DNA of 64,000 nt from Euphorbia lathyris. Taxonomy: Eukaryota; Streptophyta; Magnoliopsida; Malpighiales; Euphorbiaceae. The DNA lies in assembly GCF_963576675.1 (NCBI RefSeq), contig NC_088913.1:1493001-1557000 (forward strand), read 5' to 3'. Below, one piece after another: positions 32,954 to 43,627 of this stretch. A program made the translations under genes and the position numbers. The notes below the pieces were generated by a model. It was not told where the DNA came from and did not search any database. It saw nothing but the letters and a program-made list of their open reading frames with translations. Every line of letters starts with the position of its first letter. Positions within the stretch are counted from its first letter, which is position 1.

Positions 32954-35764
32954 ATGACTAGGATTTCTCTCAACATCTCCGGCGCTGGTCACTCTAAACC
33001 TAGCTCCGATGAACCTACAAAAAATCCTCCAACACCCAGCAAAGGAAAAGCTGGTCAGGACAAGCCTGTAAAAGTCAGAACCTACTCAAAGGTTTTCGAA
33101 AACGTCCGGGAATGGAAGGTTGAGCCCTCAAGATGGGTATCTGAAACCTTCGTACAGAACGAACAACCCTTCTGTGAGTGGATTTCACAGAATGGATGGA
33201 CCGAGTTGTTCTCGATTAGGGATGACACCTACCCTGACCTGGTAAGGGAGTTTTACCACAACCTCCGCGTGGCAAATGACAATTCTGACTATCTGTGTAC
33301 AGTGGTAAAAGAGAAAACCATCTTCATCAACCCTCTCTACTTAGGAAATCTGCTCAAATTAGAAACTGAGGGAGCAAGGCTGAGAAGATCTGGAGATCAG
33401 GATGGTACTGGGTACGAGGTCAACTTCTGCAAGCCTGAGGGTCACTCAGGAGAAGTCTCAGCTTCATCTATGGGTCAGCACCAGAAGATGGCTCATTATC
33501 TGCTGACCTATTTCATCTACCCAAAGATCAACTGCACTACCTCAGCAACGAACTTCGAACAATGCTTCATCTGGCATATGCTGACGTATAAACCAATCAA
33601 TATGCCAGTTTTTCTTGTCGTTGGCTTCCTACGCATCACTGGTATGCTGAGGCTAGGATCGATCATCACCAGAATCCTGATTGACCACAAAGTTGATCTC
33701 GAAGGTGAAAAGAAGACTCGAGGATCTGAGATCACAGCGGCTTCGCTGAGAGCATTAAAATTCGGACAGCCTTTGAAGAAAGGTAAAGCTGCTGCTGCTG
33801 AACAGCAAGCTGAGGGAACTGCTGTGCCAAAGAAAGGGAAAAGGACTAAGGCTCCAGCTTCCAGAAAAAGAAAAGCTGCTGAGACTCCTTCCAAAAATGT
33901 TGAGTCTCGAGCTAAAAGGCAGAAGTCAGCTGGTAAGTCAGCGGAGAAACGAAGCAGGCAAGATGAGCCTGGAACTGAGGAAGCTACTGAACAACCTCAG
34001 AAGAAGCAGAAACCTTCTACACTGACTCCCCTCAACGCCATACCTACTGACTTTGTTGTACCTGGTGATTCTCACTTCACCTAGTGTCAAGGTACAGTAG
34101 CTGAGCATGACGAACATGAGGTACAACTGGATGATCATTTCATCTCCCAAGTTGAGGAAGAACTCGATGGTGACAGTACAGAAGAAGAAGAAGAAGAAGA
34201 GGCCAGCGGTCAGGATGACGCTGAGGACTCTGAGGAGACAGCCAGCGAACATGAGACTGAGCATGCTGCTGGAGAAGAGTAAGTACTTGACCAACACAAT
34301 GTTGATCAAGTCCAAGAGCAAGCTGACTAGCCTCATGATGAACAACAAGAATCTTCTCCTTCTCACTCAGGAGATCCTAGTCAAACTGTCATCCCACCTC
34401 GTAGAAGAAGAAAGTTGGTTAAGGCCAGTGAGAAGCATGTCAGTGAACCTCTTGTGCCATCACCAACTCTTCCTGACTTTATTATTTCAAAGCCAACTAA
34501 GGACCCCTCTACAGTCAAGCTGAAATTTTTCAAACGACAACAAACCTCTACTGCTTTAGCGTCCTTAGAAAAGCAAGCCTCTGTTTCTTCTCAACAGGAA
34601 CATGCCGACCAAAATGCCTCTGCCACCTCAACAAGTCTGGTTGAGCCGATTACTGTTAATGCTATTACTCCAAGCATGGTGCTGACTCCAAACATTTCCG
34701 CCCCCGTCAGCACAGACAGTACTCGTATTACTACTTCCCCAACTCATCTATCTGCCGATCAATCAACTATACCTAAAACTCAAGTGCAGATTGAAAATGC
34801 TATTCCAGTCACTGACCAGGTCACTCCCTTCACTCCTCTTCCTTCCGGTCACACTGATGTCCCTGAAGGCTCTCAAAGCTATCTGAATGCCACTGAGTCC
34901 GACAAAAAGCTCATTGACTCAGTGCAAGCGTTGATCAGAGACCTTCAACATTCCACTCCTCCTACTGCTGGGTCTTCATCTATTGAGACTACTCAGCTCT
35001 CCCAGGTCACTCAGCTTCTCAAAGAAGTTAAAGGACTCAAGGACTTGCTGAACGTCATCATTTCTTTTCAAGCACAGCAAGCTAAGCAGGATTCAATCAC
35101 CAAGCTGGCTGAGATCCAGCTGACAACTGTGCAACACTTGAACTCCTTAAAACAACAAGTTCAGAAATTGTCAGCTGTGAACACCGACTATGCCACTTCA
35201 TCTGAAATCAAGATGCTCTTTGCTCAGCTTCACACCGAGCAACTCAAGACAAATGAGCAAATGGTTTCTTACAATCAGTGCTCAGTGGAGCAAATTGGTG
35301 AGGCTATTCGCTTGCTAAATCTGAATAATCAAGAGATGGATACTGACGCAATGAAACAGAATGAGATGCTGTCTATCACACGTCAAACCTTCAACCACAT
35401 TCGTCATACCAATATTCAATGTCAGTATTACGACACCGCCTATTTAAAGACCTTTCACCAAGTTATGGCTGGTCTTACTGAAGCACTCATCTGGCAAGGC
35501 AAAGCTCAGGCGTTTAGCGTCAACATGCTCAGTGCTGCTGAACTCAACATACCCGAAGAGGTATCCACTGATGGAGTTGCCATTTTTTACGGCGTCAATG
35601 AAAGCGCTGAGAAACTTAAGGAGCTGTCCCAAGAACTGACTCGAGCTGTCTTAACTGATGCCTTCAGACTTCCTCCTCCTGATGCTGACAAAACGGGGGA
35701 GAAAGAACAAGCAGCTAGAGCTCAGGATGAGCGTAGTCAGTCTCAACAAAAGAAAAAGAAATAG
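32954..35764 (+). pseudogene. Third ORF of the copia element (plant transposon protein-like), three in-frame stops
   Basis: One frame of 937 codons runs from ATG 32954 to the TAG at 35762, broken by TAG 34082-34084, TAA 34280-34282 and TAG 34328-34330. The N-terminal 280 residues resemble the domain named putative plant transposon protein in Pfam (V-R-E-F-Y-H-N-L, N-P-L-Y-L-G-N-L-L, L-R-L-G-S-I-I-T-R-I-L). Next is a Lys-rich stretch with nuclear localisation-like clusters (K-K-G-K-R-T-K, S-R-K-R-K, R-A-K-R-Q-K), then an acidic run of Glu, a Ser/Thr/Pro-rich part, and Gln/Leu-rich segments likely to form coiled coils. There is no signal peptide or membrane helix, so nothing supports an envelope function. 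Function unknown. Confidence 0.75.
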
Positions 35765-36116
35765 ATAGGCTAGCTCAGTATAGACTAAGTCAGATGTAAT
35801 CTATATGCCTTATCTATAAGTTTTGTTGTGTAGTTATGATATATGTTACTGTGTACTGAGTCATTATGTATCTTCAATTAAAACTGATAACATGTTTGAC
35901 ATTGACTTATATGCCTATATAACATTGTCTTATAGAACTCATTGAACAACAAATTACTCAGCGCACTCTAAATGTTTAAACCTTCCGCTTAATTCTGAGT
36001 AAATAGAACTAAGTCAGTAGCTCAACCCTGACGGGGGAGTTTGCTAAGTTATAATAGGTCAACTATCATGGGGGAGCTCAATACTGAGTTCCTCGCTGAA
36101 TAGTTTTGCCAACATC
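35765..36116 (+). other. Copia 3' non-coding region
   Basis: Region between the third ORF and the polypurine tract. Contains ctgagt/actcag-type words that are frequent throughout this element, and no gene. Confidence 0.7.
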
Positions 36117-36130
36117 AAAATGGGGGAATT
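36117..36130 (+). other. Copia polypurine tract
   Basis: aaaatgggggaatt directly before the 3' LTR (TGTTGAAACACC at 36131), as needed for plus-strand DNA priming. A related purine run (catgggggagctc) occurs 50 bp upstream. Confidence 0.85.
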
Positions 36131-37291
36131 TGTTGAAACACCTTTCCACATAATTTTGATTTGACAAAATTGTTTAAGTATAATTGAAATACATATTCTA
36201 AACACACTAAGTTTAAATGCTTTGATTTATTCTACTAATGTGTTTGTTCAATGTTGAGTTAAATTGCTTATAAGATACAAGAATTAAAAGGCCCAAGCCC
36301 ACTACAATTGTCACAGCCCAAGTCAAACAACTCAGTACAACTCGGCCCGCGTTTGTCAAAACGTTGTCGCTTTGGACAAAACGCAACTCAGCAAGAGAAG
36401 GATCTAGAAGACCTTCGGGAACAACTTCAAGATGAAGCTGCTGAGTAGTCTCGACAAAGCGTACAAAACAGCAGCTGGCCAATGAAAACTTCCAGACAAA
36501 GTATTTCTACTTTGGGTAAAGTTCAGACGACACAGTATGCTGTCTAGTTGACTTTACCATAAAAGAAGAGACAGTCTGCTGAGCTGACCGAGGACAGAAG
36601 ATACACAAATCTGATTGGTCGAGAGCTCTGAGCAAGTCAGGATGACAACGACATGAAGCCGTTTCCCTCCAACGGTTATTTCAAAATTCGAAATGATCGA
36701 TGCCTAGACGTCTCTATAAATAGTGCCATCAGAAGCTTCATTTCACACAGAACTTGATCAAGCATTACGCTAACCAAATTTCTATACAAGTTCTGCAAGC
36801 AAGAAGCAAAGCAAATCTTACACTACAATTCATACATTTGTGTAAAAGTCTAGAGTGATTATTTCAATCGTCTAAAGTGTCTTAGCAAATCATTGTATAG
36901 GACAAAACACTTATCATTTCTAGAGATAGAAAGGAGAGGCTGAGTACTCGGTTATAGTACTCAACGAGAGATTAGGATTGAGTAGAGGTATAGAGGAAGG
37001 TACTCTTGTCATACTCAGTTGCTAAGATTGTAAAAGGTTTGAGGCTCTACCTTTAAAGAGCTCAGTAGAGGATTCGAAATCTCGGAACGTGTTCCGGGGA
37101 CAGGACGTAGGCTTAGAAGAAGCCGAACCTGGATAAATCTGCTGAGTAAAGTATTTCTTACCTTTAACTCCTTATATATATTGCTTGCTTAAAATAACCA
37201 AAAACTGACCAAGTGAAGAGGTCAAGTTGAGTTGTGCGTGTTAAACATCTGAGCTCAGGAACTATACTTGCAACCTTACAAGGGACCAACA
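36131..37291 (+). repeat. Copia 3' LTR (1161 bp)
   Basis: TG...CA ends; TATAAATA at 36715-36722. Relative to the 5' LTR it has lost 172 bp between GGAA direct repeats, gained about 30 bp (near 37149-37180) and gained 3 bp (near 37070). The remaining alignment is nearly identical, so the insertion is fairly recent. It is followed by TSD ATAAA at 37292-37296. Confidence 0.95.
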
Positions 37292-37296
37292 ATAAA

Positions 37297-37723
37297 ATCA
37301 TAAAATCATAACGTGCTCAAATTTTCTTTCACAATCAAATTCCAAACTATTTCATAACCATAAATCATCTGGCTTCAATTAGCCCTTTTGTATCATAAAA
37401 ATCATATTTGGACTTCAATCCAAAATAATAACAACAATAACCGCAACAGATTTCTCAATCCAAAAACAATTCGTAAGAAATCATCAAATTCATTTTGTTC
37501 AATATAGATATATATTGAAACCAAAAACATACATGTATATATGTAAATCGACCAAATTAAGCTTTAAATCAACATAATCAAGTAAAATCTGAAATTCACA
37601 TAGAAGCATAATCAATAGCTTTATTTGAACCGTAATTTCACAATAAAAAGCAAAATCATGAAAAATCCTAATTTTACAAAATTCCTGTATAATCCAAAAA
37701 TATCAATTTCTGAAAATTCTTTG

Positions 37724-37773
<50 letters not shown>

Positions 37774-38302
37774 TCAAAATATAGTTGATAGTTACTTACC
37801 TTGGTCACTAATTAAAGAAAATACACCCGATCGATTCTCCTCTAAATTCTGTCTAAGACGTTTCCCCTCCAAACGTTCCGAAACTCAAAAACTCTTCGGT
37901 TAGGACTTACATCTATGTATAAGGATGCTATGTTTTAAATTTCGAGTGATTCGGACGGACAAATCTCCGTAAATCAAAGAAACGGTAGAGAAACGGTTCA
38001 GAGAAAACTGATGAATTTTAAAAAAGAATTGAAAAAGAAAAAGAAATAAAAAAAGAAGATAATGATGAGCGTATACTCCAGAAGAATTGAGATATATATC
38101 TCAAATTTAAAAAATATCCATTTTGGTCCTTCATCTTTATATAATCTTTTAAAAATTACTCTAAACTTTTAATTTACACCTAAAACCATCAAATTAACTC
38201 CAAACTTTTCTCATAGCATCAAATAAAAATCATACACCCAATAATTATAATATATACTAATATCAAAATATAACTTTTAGAAATTTAGACACGGACATGA
38301 CA
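37297..38302 (-). repeat. Gypsy-like 3' LTR, second piece
   Basis: Continuation of the LTR begun at 22601, after the copia element and its TSD. The last 270 bp match 40881-41163. It ends cacggacatgaca (TG...CA inverted ends). Without the insert the LTR is 1535 bp, against 656 bp for the other LTR. It contains an (AT)n run at 37726-37769. Confidence 0.85.
37726..37769. repeat. (AT)n microsatellite
   Basis: About 22 AT repeats in a row inside the gypsy-like LTR; likely variable between individuals. Confidence 0.95.
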
Positions 38303-40507
38303 ATTCTCCCCACCTTAAGAAATTTCGTCCACGAAATTCATATTCTCTAATCTATCTTAATTTTCTTCCTCAAATAATCTTTAAGCTCATGAAGTTATTT
38401 GTAATCATCAAAATTCCTCGTAATCATCATAAGACCACATATTCTAATGTTTCCTTCCATTAACTTAATCATTTATCCATATCCACATCACTGTAACTCT
38501 TAGTAACTTCATCATTTATCCATATCCATATCTACATAACTCTTAGTAACTCTCAATTTCAACCTAGTTAATTCAATTGCCATAATCCACAATAAAACTT
38601 CAAATATCATTCATATTTTCCTAACATACACCAAATCTCACTTTAATAAATTTAAATCACAATTGATTCCATCAATTGCATAGATATCAAATATATTTCA
38701 CCTATCTCCAAGTTCTACAGACTTCACAAAAAATCACGTTTGAACCACTAATATATACGATATTATATTTTTCTTAAACTTCACATAATCTGAATCAATG
38801 ATTTGCATCAATATATAATTTATTTCATCATGATAATAATATTTATATCTATACTTTTTCACTCCAATCATTATTTATATTATAATCTTCAATCATTCGC
38901 ATCAACATCATCATCACTCTTATAAGAGTCATTTCATAAACATCAACATCAACATCACTAATATAAACCTCAGTATTATGATACAATTTCCTATTCATAA
39001 AATATTAATATCAACATCACTCCTATAATTCTCCATTTGACTCCTTAAAATCAATTGAGCTAACATGGTATTGTTTTTTAATCACCACTATATATATCAT
39101 TTATCCATCTAAAGAAACTTCAATCTTTCCTATCAATGTTTTTTTTCCAAGCTCCAAATAATATCTTTACACCCATAAAAGTCAATAAATCTATAATATC
39201 ATTCGATTTTCTTATTTGACCTACAAACACTCAATTTGATCCTTATATAAACTTAAACCATAATCACACAAACTTCAACTAAAACTAACTTCTATTAACA
39301 ATATATGTACTACAAAATTTCAATTATCAACATATATATCCTCTTATATCATATTTATCTCTTAATTTCCTATCTCAAACTGTGCTTGAGATCAGAAAAA
39401 TTTGTCCTCAAAATTCATATCTTAATTATTTCCTCAAACACTATTTAAGCTTACCAAATTTAATCATCAAATCATGAACTCTAATATATTCTCCCACTTT
39501 ATTTCTCATTGATCACTAACATCAGTATCTCTCTAAACATCATTTATATAACTCTCAATAATTCTAAACCTCAACCTGATAAAGTTCACCAATAAAATAG
39601 TAATTTAAATTTCAGATCTCATTTATTCAACTGAAGATTCTATAATACACTAAATTCATGTTATAATCTCTCAAGTATTAATCAACTTCCAAACCCATTA
39701 AATAAAACCTCCATATTTTATCTTTCTCAATCCCATATCTATTATCTTCAATTGATCACTTTATCATTTCCTCAATTTCCTATATTCCTAAGAAGACCAA
39801 CTTATCATGTAAACCAGTAGCAATGTCTTTCAAATAAGGAGAAAAATCAAAGCAAAAACCAAATTCTGGTTTAACGATAGAATGACCAACATATGCCATT
39901 TTCAGCATAACTTTTTCATACGGAGTCCGATTAAGGCAATGCAAAAACCTTTGGAAACGTAAGATAATAATAAAGAACTTTCATTTAGGACTCCATGACA
40001 GATTCAGCCTCTATCTAGTCGAAAAATGCATCATAAGATTTAGACACGCATTTGATTCTCCCGCAGCACCTATATAGACAATTCTCTATTATCTCTAGCT
40101 CAAAGTTATAATTTACTCATATCTCATATATATATGGTTGTAAGCTAACTATTAAACTCTCAAATATCAACTCCAAGTCATATTTAATATCATGTATGTA
40201 ACTCATGTCGCCAAATATCAAATAATTTACTAATTTTCATACACCTAATATTTTACTAACCATCAAATCTCATATCCACCCCTCATTAGCTAGTTACTCA
40301 ATCCTCGAAAAAAATTGCAAATTATTTCTTAGCTTTCATCAAATATACATATTCCTCCATTGCTATCGATTATTTCTTAGCTATCACCAAATATTCATAT
40401 TCCTCCTTCACTATCAATTATTTCTTAGGTATTACCAAATATCGATATTCCTCAATTACTATCAACCTTAGGTCCGAAGAATTCAACCTAGAGCTCTGAT
40501 ACCAAAC
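38303..40507 (-). other. Non-coding internal region of the gypsy-like element
   Basis: Between polypurine tract (38303-38325, minus strand) and primer site (40493-40504). It is strongly biased: C, T and A on the + strand with little G. There is no open frame of interest. A second, degenerate copy of the pre-PPT stretch is at about 39370-39420. The short repeat attatttcttagctatcacc (variants at 40325, 40370, 40425) occurs three times. Confidence 0.7.
40493..40504 (-). other. Primer binding site of the gypsy-like element
   Basis: gctctgatacca on the + strand, that is TGGTATCAGAGC on the minus strand, three bases inside the 5' LTR (40508-41163). Matches initiator tRNA-Met. Confidence 0.9.
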
Positions 40508-41163
40508 TGTCACACCCGATCCTAGACGACTTCAATCGGCATCGGGCGTGAAATAGAAAGATCAAATCAATACTTAGGAGTCTCCAATTTCTCCAAATAT
40601 CCAAATATCATATTTATTTATTTATTTTGGCCTTAAAATAATAAACTCGTATTCCTATACATTGGTCATTCAAGAACCTCAATATATTTACCAACTCCAT
40701 TATATTACAATAGAAATACTAAAGTTCTAATGGTAAGTCTAACAATAAGAAACAACTTCCAATCTTCACCTAATCGGTCGATAACCTTCTCTATACCTTG
40801 TACTTTCTCACCTAAAAACATTAAAACATTTAAAAACGTGAGACAAAAATCTCAGTAAGAAACTAGCAGCTATAAAAACCAACTTTACTTTGAAAAAGAA
40901 AAAGAAAAGAAAAAAGAAGATAATGATCAGCGTATACTCCAAAAGAATTGAGATATATATCTCAAATTTAAAAAATATCCATTTTGATCCTTCATCTTTA
41001 TATAATCTTTTAAAAATTATTCTAAACTTTTAATTTATACCTAAAACCATCAAATTAACTCCAAACTTTTCTCATAGCATCAAATAAAAATCATACACCC
41101 AATAATTATAATATATACTAATATCAAAATATAACTTTTAGAAATTTAGACACGGACGTGACA
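40508..41163 (-). repeat. Gypsy-like 5' LTR (656 bp)
   Basis: Begins tgtcacacccgatcctagac and ends cacggacgtgaca on the + strand. It matches the two outer parts of the other LTR, but its middle (about 70 bp, 40818-40885) replaces about 945 bp there. It is followed by TSD GTATC at 41164-41168. Confidence 0.9.
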
Positions 41164-41202
41164 GTATCAAAAAAAAATGAGCTACATGTTTAAAGTTTAC
41201 AA

Positions 41203-41385
41203 TAATACCTTGTATAAAAGCATTTCTCCATGCTCACATCCTTCGTTATCTGGAGTATTTTGGTGAGGATAGCCATCTCCTAATGCCCCTTCATATGCCT
41301 TCAGAATGTCAACTGCTTTAGAAGCACTAGCAAAGAACATCACAGTTTCAGCATCAATAGCAAAAAAGAGCATAAAATTCCACAT
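41203..41385 (-). pseudogene. NAA15-like exon fragment (N-terminal acetyltransferase auxiliary subunit)
   Basis: On the minus strand the peptide contains A-S-K-A-V-D-I-L-K-A-Y-E-G-A-L-G-D-G-Y-P and then P-D-N-E, C-E-H-G-E-M-L-L-Y-K. This fits the TPR region of plant NAA15, the auxiliary subunit that anchors the NatA acetyltransferase to ribosomes; the comparison is from memory of the family. The piece is about 60 residues, has a four-residue H-Q-N-T insertion before P-D-N-E, and ends caag/gtatt like a splice donor. No other NAA15 exon is recognised nearby. The TSD of the outer retrotransposon lies 35 bp further on, in what would be the intron. Confidence 0.6.
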
Positions 41386-42130
41386 GCCAAATTGTACGAC
41401 CTTGCATAATAATAATAATAATAATAAAAATAAAAAAAAGAATCTGAATACAACAAATAATTAACTTAATAAAAACAAGTGTTTGTCAAAATATAATTTT
41501 AACAATCCATGAGTTTCAGTGAAGACTGTCACTTAGGTTTTCATGAATTTGATATACCTCCTGCATGCCTGCAGGGAATCCTCAGTGAAGACCGTCAGGG
41601 TTCGACTAGTAGTAGAACTATTCGTGTCTAGTTTTTATTTTTTTCCTCCTCTCTCCCCCCCTTCTCGGACCTTGCGCCTTCCATGTAAACAAAAAAAAAA
41701 AACAGTTGAGAGAAGAAAATGAGAAATTAGAGGTGACCGGTGGAAGGAGTAGCCAGTAGAAACGTGTAAAGTTCTAAAAAAAAATGGATATGCTTTGTCC
41801 TTATATTATTGGTTTAGAAAACAAAGTAATTTTATTTTGTTTTTTCTAAAGGAAGTGAGGATAGCAGGTACCTTAAATATATATATCATTTAATATATAC
41901 AAACTATATTTAATGTAAATGGCTAAGTTTGTTAAATTGGTTCGGACCTCTTATTAAATTGTAAATTGGTACAAACTTTTGCTAAATTTGGATTCTATAT
42001 TGCTAAATTGTACTATTTGGTCTTAGATCTATCCAAAATTTTATCATTTGGCCCCTGACCTATTATTTGATTACATTTGGTCTCTGATCTATCCCAAATT
42101 AGTGAAATTTCACCCAATTTGGATTCAAAC
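41386..42130. other. Spacer, repeat-rich
   Basis: No gene. Contains (aat)n near 41408-41430 and two near copies of cagtgaagaccgtcag (41518 and 41584). AT-rich after 41770. Confidence 0.4.
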
Positions 42131-42340
42131 TTAACCGAATCATTATCTCATTAATAAGTAACAATATTTTGACACTTGAACTTAATAGATTTTAGTTCAG
42201 GATTTGTTTTTTGTTTTTTTCTTTTTTTTATCTAATTAATTATTTCCACATAATGTGGAAAAAAAAACTTTTAGAAATATCACGTTTCAAGTTCAAGTGT
42301 CAAAATATCGTTCCTTATCAATGAGATAACGATTCCGTTA
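42131..42340. repeat. Inverted repeat, about 50-bp arms (MITE-like)
   Basis: The left arm (about 42131-42182, with atatctcattaataagt-like and attttgacacttgaactt) is matched by the complement at about 42288-42340 (aagttcaagtgtcaaaat, cttatcaatgagataacg). The central loop is T-rich. Weaker similarity extends outward on both sides. No TSD found. Confidence 0.65.
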
Positions 42341-43019
42341 AGATAGATCATGGGCCAAATAATGCTTTAAGCCATATTAAAAATGTTAACTAAGTAAATT
42401 ACAATTTGCAGCAAACAATTTAAACCATAATTCAACAAGGAAACAATTTAGGAACACAAATAAAAACCTTAATTTGGTCCTAATTTGAACACTATTTCAG
42501 CTTCTTTTAAGTCGATATGTTAAAGGAAATAGAGAGTGATACTGCATTTGAACCATCTTCTAAATTAAACCCTAAGTTAGAAATCCCTAAATTAAACCGT
42601 AAATTAGAAATCCCTAAATTTGAAATCCAATAATAAACCTTAAATTAGAAATCCTAAATTAGATTTCCTAAATTAAATCCTAAATAAATTGTAATTACTA
42701 AAGAATATTTAAGTAAACAACATATTAATAATTCCCCTAATAAAAACCCTAATTTAGAAATTATAAAACTCTAAACCTAGAAGAAATAAAATACAAAATG
42801 AGAATTAAGAAAACTTACTTAAAAATTGGTTGATTGAGAGAAGAATAGATGTACAATTGAAATTTAGTAGAAAGTATGATGTGATTTGGATATTTTTCCA
42901 AATGTTGAAATCAAACACCTTTTCTTTCTCAGTGTTGCGCACAAATAAAAGAAAGAAGAAAAGTGGAAGCAGACGATTGAGCAAGGCAGGGCAGGAGGTA
43001 GGCTGTTTTATTTATTTTC
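42341..43019. other. Spacer with aaccctaaattagaaat minirepeats
   Basis: Between 42560 and 42790 the words aaaccctaa and attagaaatccctaaat recur at irregular spacing. No gene is recognised; an open frame on + into 43444 runs through palindromic DNA and is not supported. Confidence 0.45.
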
Positions 43020-43385
43020 CCTACAGATGGGAAGGGCAATTTCGCCCTTCCCATCTGTTTAATTTTTTTAAACCTAAAGGCCCAAAACAGGGCAATTTCA
43101 CCCTTCTCATCTGTTTAATTTTTTTAAACCTAAAGGCCCAAAACAGTCGTTTTGGACCTTTAGATTTAAAAAAATTAAACAGATGGGAAGGGCGAAATTG
43201 CCCTTCCCATCTGTCGTCCCTCTTTCTGCTGAAGAAGATTACATCTTCTTCAGCAGCCGCCATGGCTGGAGGGTCGGCGGCTCCTGGCGGAGCCAGGATA
43301 GAAAACCCCACTCCTGGGGTTTTCCGGCGGGGTAGGAGGGTCGGCCGTCCCTTCCCGCCCCCTCTGGCTCCGCCCCTGACAAACA
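43020..43385. repeat. GC-rich block of nested palindromes
   Basis: Three kinds of hairpin sit side by side. First, acagatgggaagggc and its complement with a 6-bp loop (43024-43059 and again at 43181-43216), enclosed in a larger inverted repeat with arms that include gtttaatttttttaaacct. Second, gctgaagaagat/atcttcttcagc (43230-43256). Third, two GC-rich ones near 43276 (ggctcctggcggagcc) and 43303 (aaaaccccactcctggggtt). The right end ctggctccgcccctgac resembles a DNA transposon terminus. Confidence 0.75.
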
Positions 43386-43627
43386 CAAAACCTTATTTTA
43401 AATGTAATTACCCATTATCATGCTGCTCATTACCTCCTCTATGAAATTCTCGTAATTCAAACCTTCTGCACATTATTTCCTTTAATTGAAAATGATATTT
43501 AAAATTCATCATTTAAATCAAAAAAGGACAAAGCTTGCTTCCAGTGGTAAGTCTGTCGTGTTTTTTTTTTATAAATCACAAAATAATAAAATCATAAAAT
43601 AATGAAATCAGACATCTGTCTTAAGAA

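Larger units (their letters stand above)
23130..37291 (+). mobile_element. Ty1/copia LTR retrotransposon with extra 3' ORF (middle element of the nest)
   Basis: Two LTRs beginning TGTTGAAACAC and ending GGGACCAACA: 23130-24430 (1301 bp) and 36131-37291 (1161 bp). The TSD is ATAAA at 23125-23129 and 37292-37296. The primer binding site is 24433-24444 and the polypurine tract is 36117-36130. Order: gag, pol (PR-IN-RT-RH, the copia order), then a long third ORF. This layout resembles the SIRE/Maximus type of copia, which is an inference. Without the solo LTR inside pol it would be about 11.0 kb. The solo LTR in pol and the stops in the third ORF make it non-autonomous now. Confidence 0.95.
22601..41163 (-). 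mobile_element. Non-autonomous Ty3/gypsy-like LTR retrotransposon (outer element of the nest)
   Basis: The element lies on the minus strand. It is flanked by the 5-bp duplication GTATC (22596-22600 and 41164-41168). Its 5' LTR is 40508-41163 and its 3' LTR is 22601-38302, interrupted by the copia element. Next to the 5' LTR is a tRNA-Met-type primer binding site (40493-40504, complement of TGGTATCAGAGC); next to the 3' LTR is a polypurine tract (38303 on, complement aaggtggggagaat) preceded by a cgtggacgaaatttctt stretch typical of plant chromoviruses. The internal region (38303-40507) has no gag or pol. Confidence 0.88.

Noticed and set aside
34107..34523. 138-codon frame overlapping the third ORF of the copia element
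   Set aside because: It is an out-of-phase shadow. The real frame (phase of 32954) continues on both sides of the stops with consistent composition.
32954..35764. Envelope-like protein of the copia element
   Set aside because: No signal peptide, membrane helix or cleavage site is visible. The Lys-rich nuclear-signal-like clusters and the plant transposon protein-like domain argue against an envelope role.
42830..43444. 204-codon open frame on + and 121-codon frame on minus
   Set aside because: They run through nested palindromes, so each strand reads the same repeated peptide. No family resemblance.
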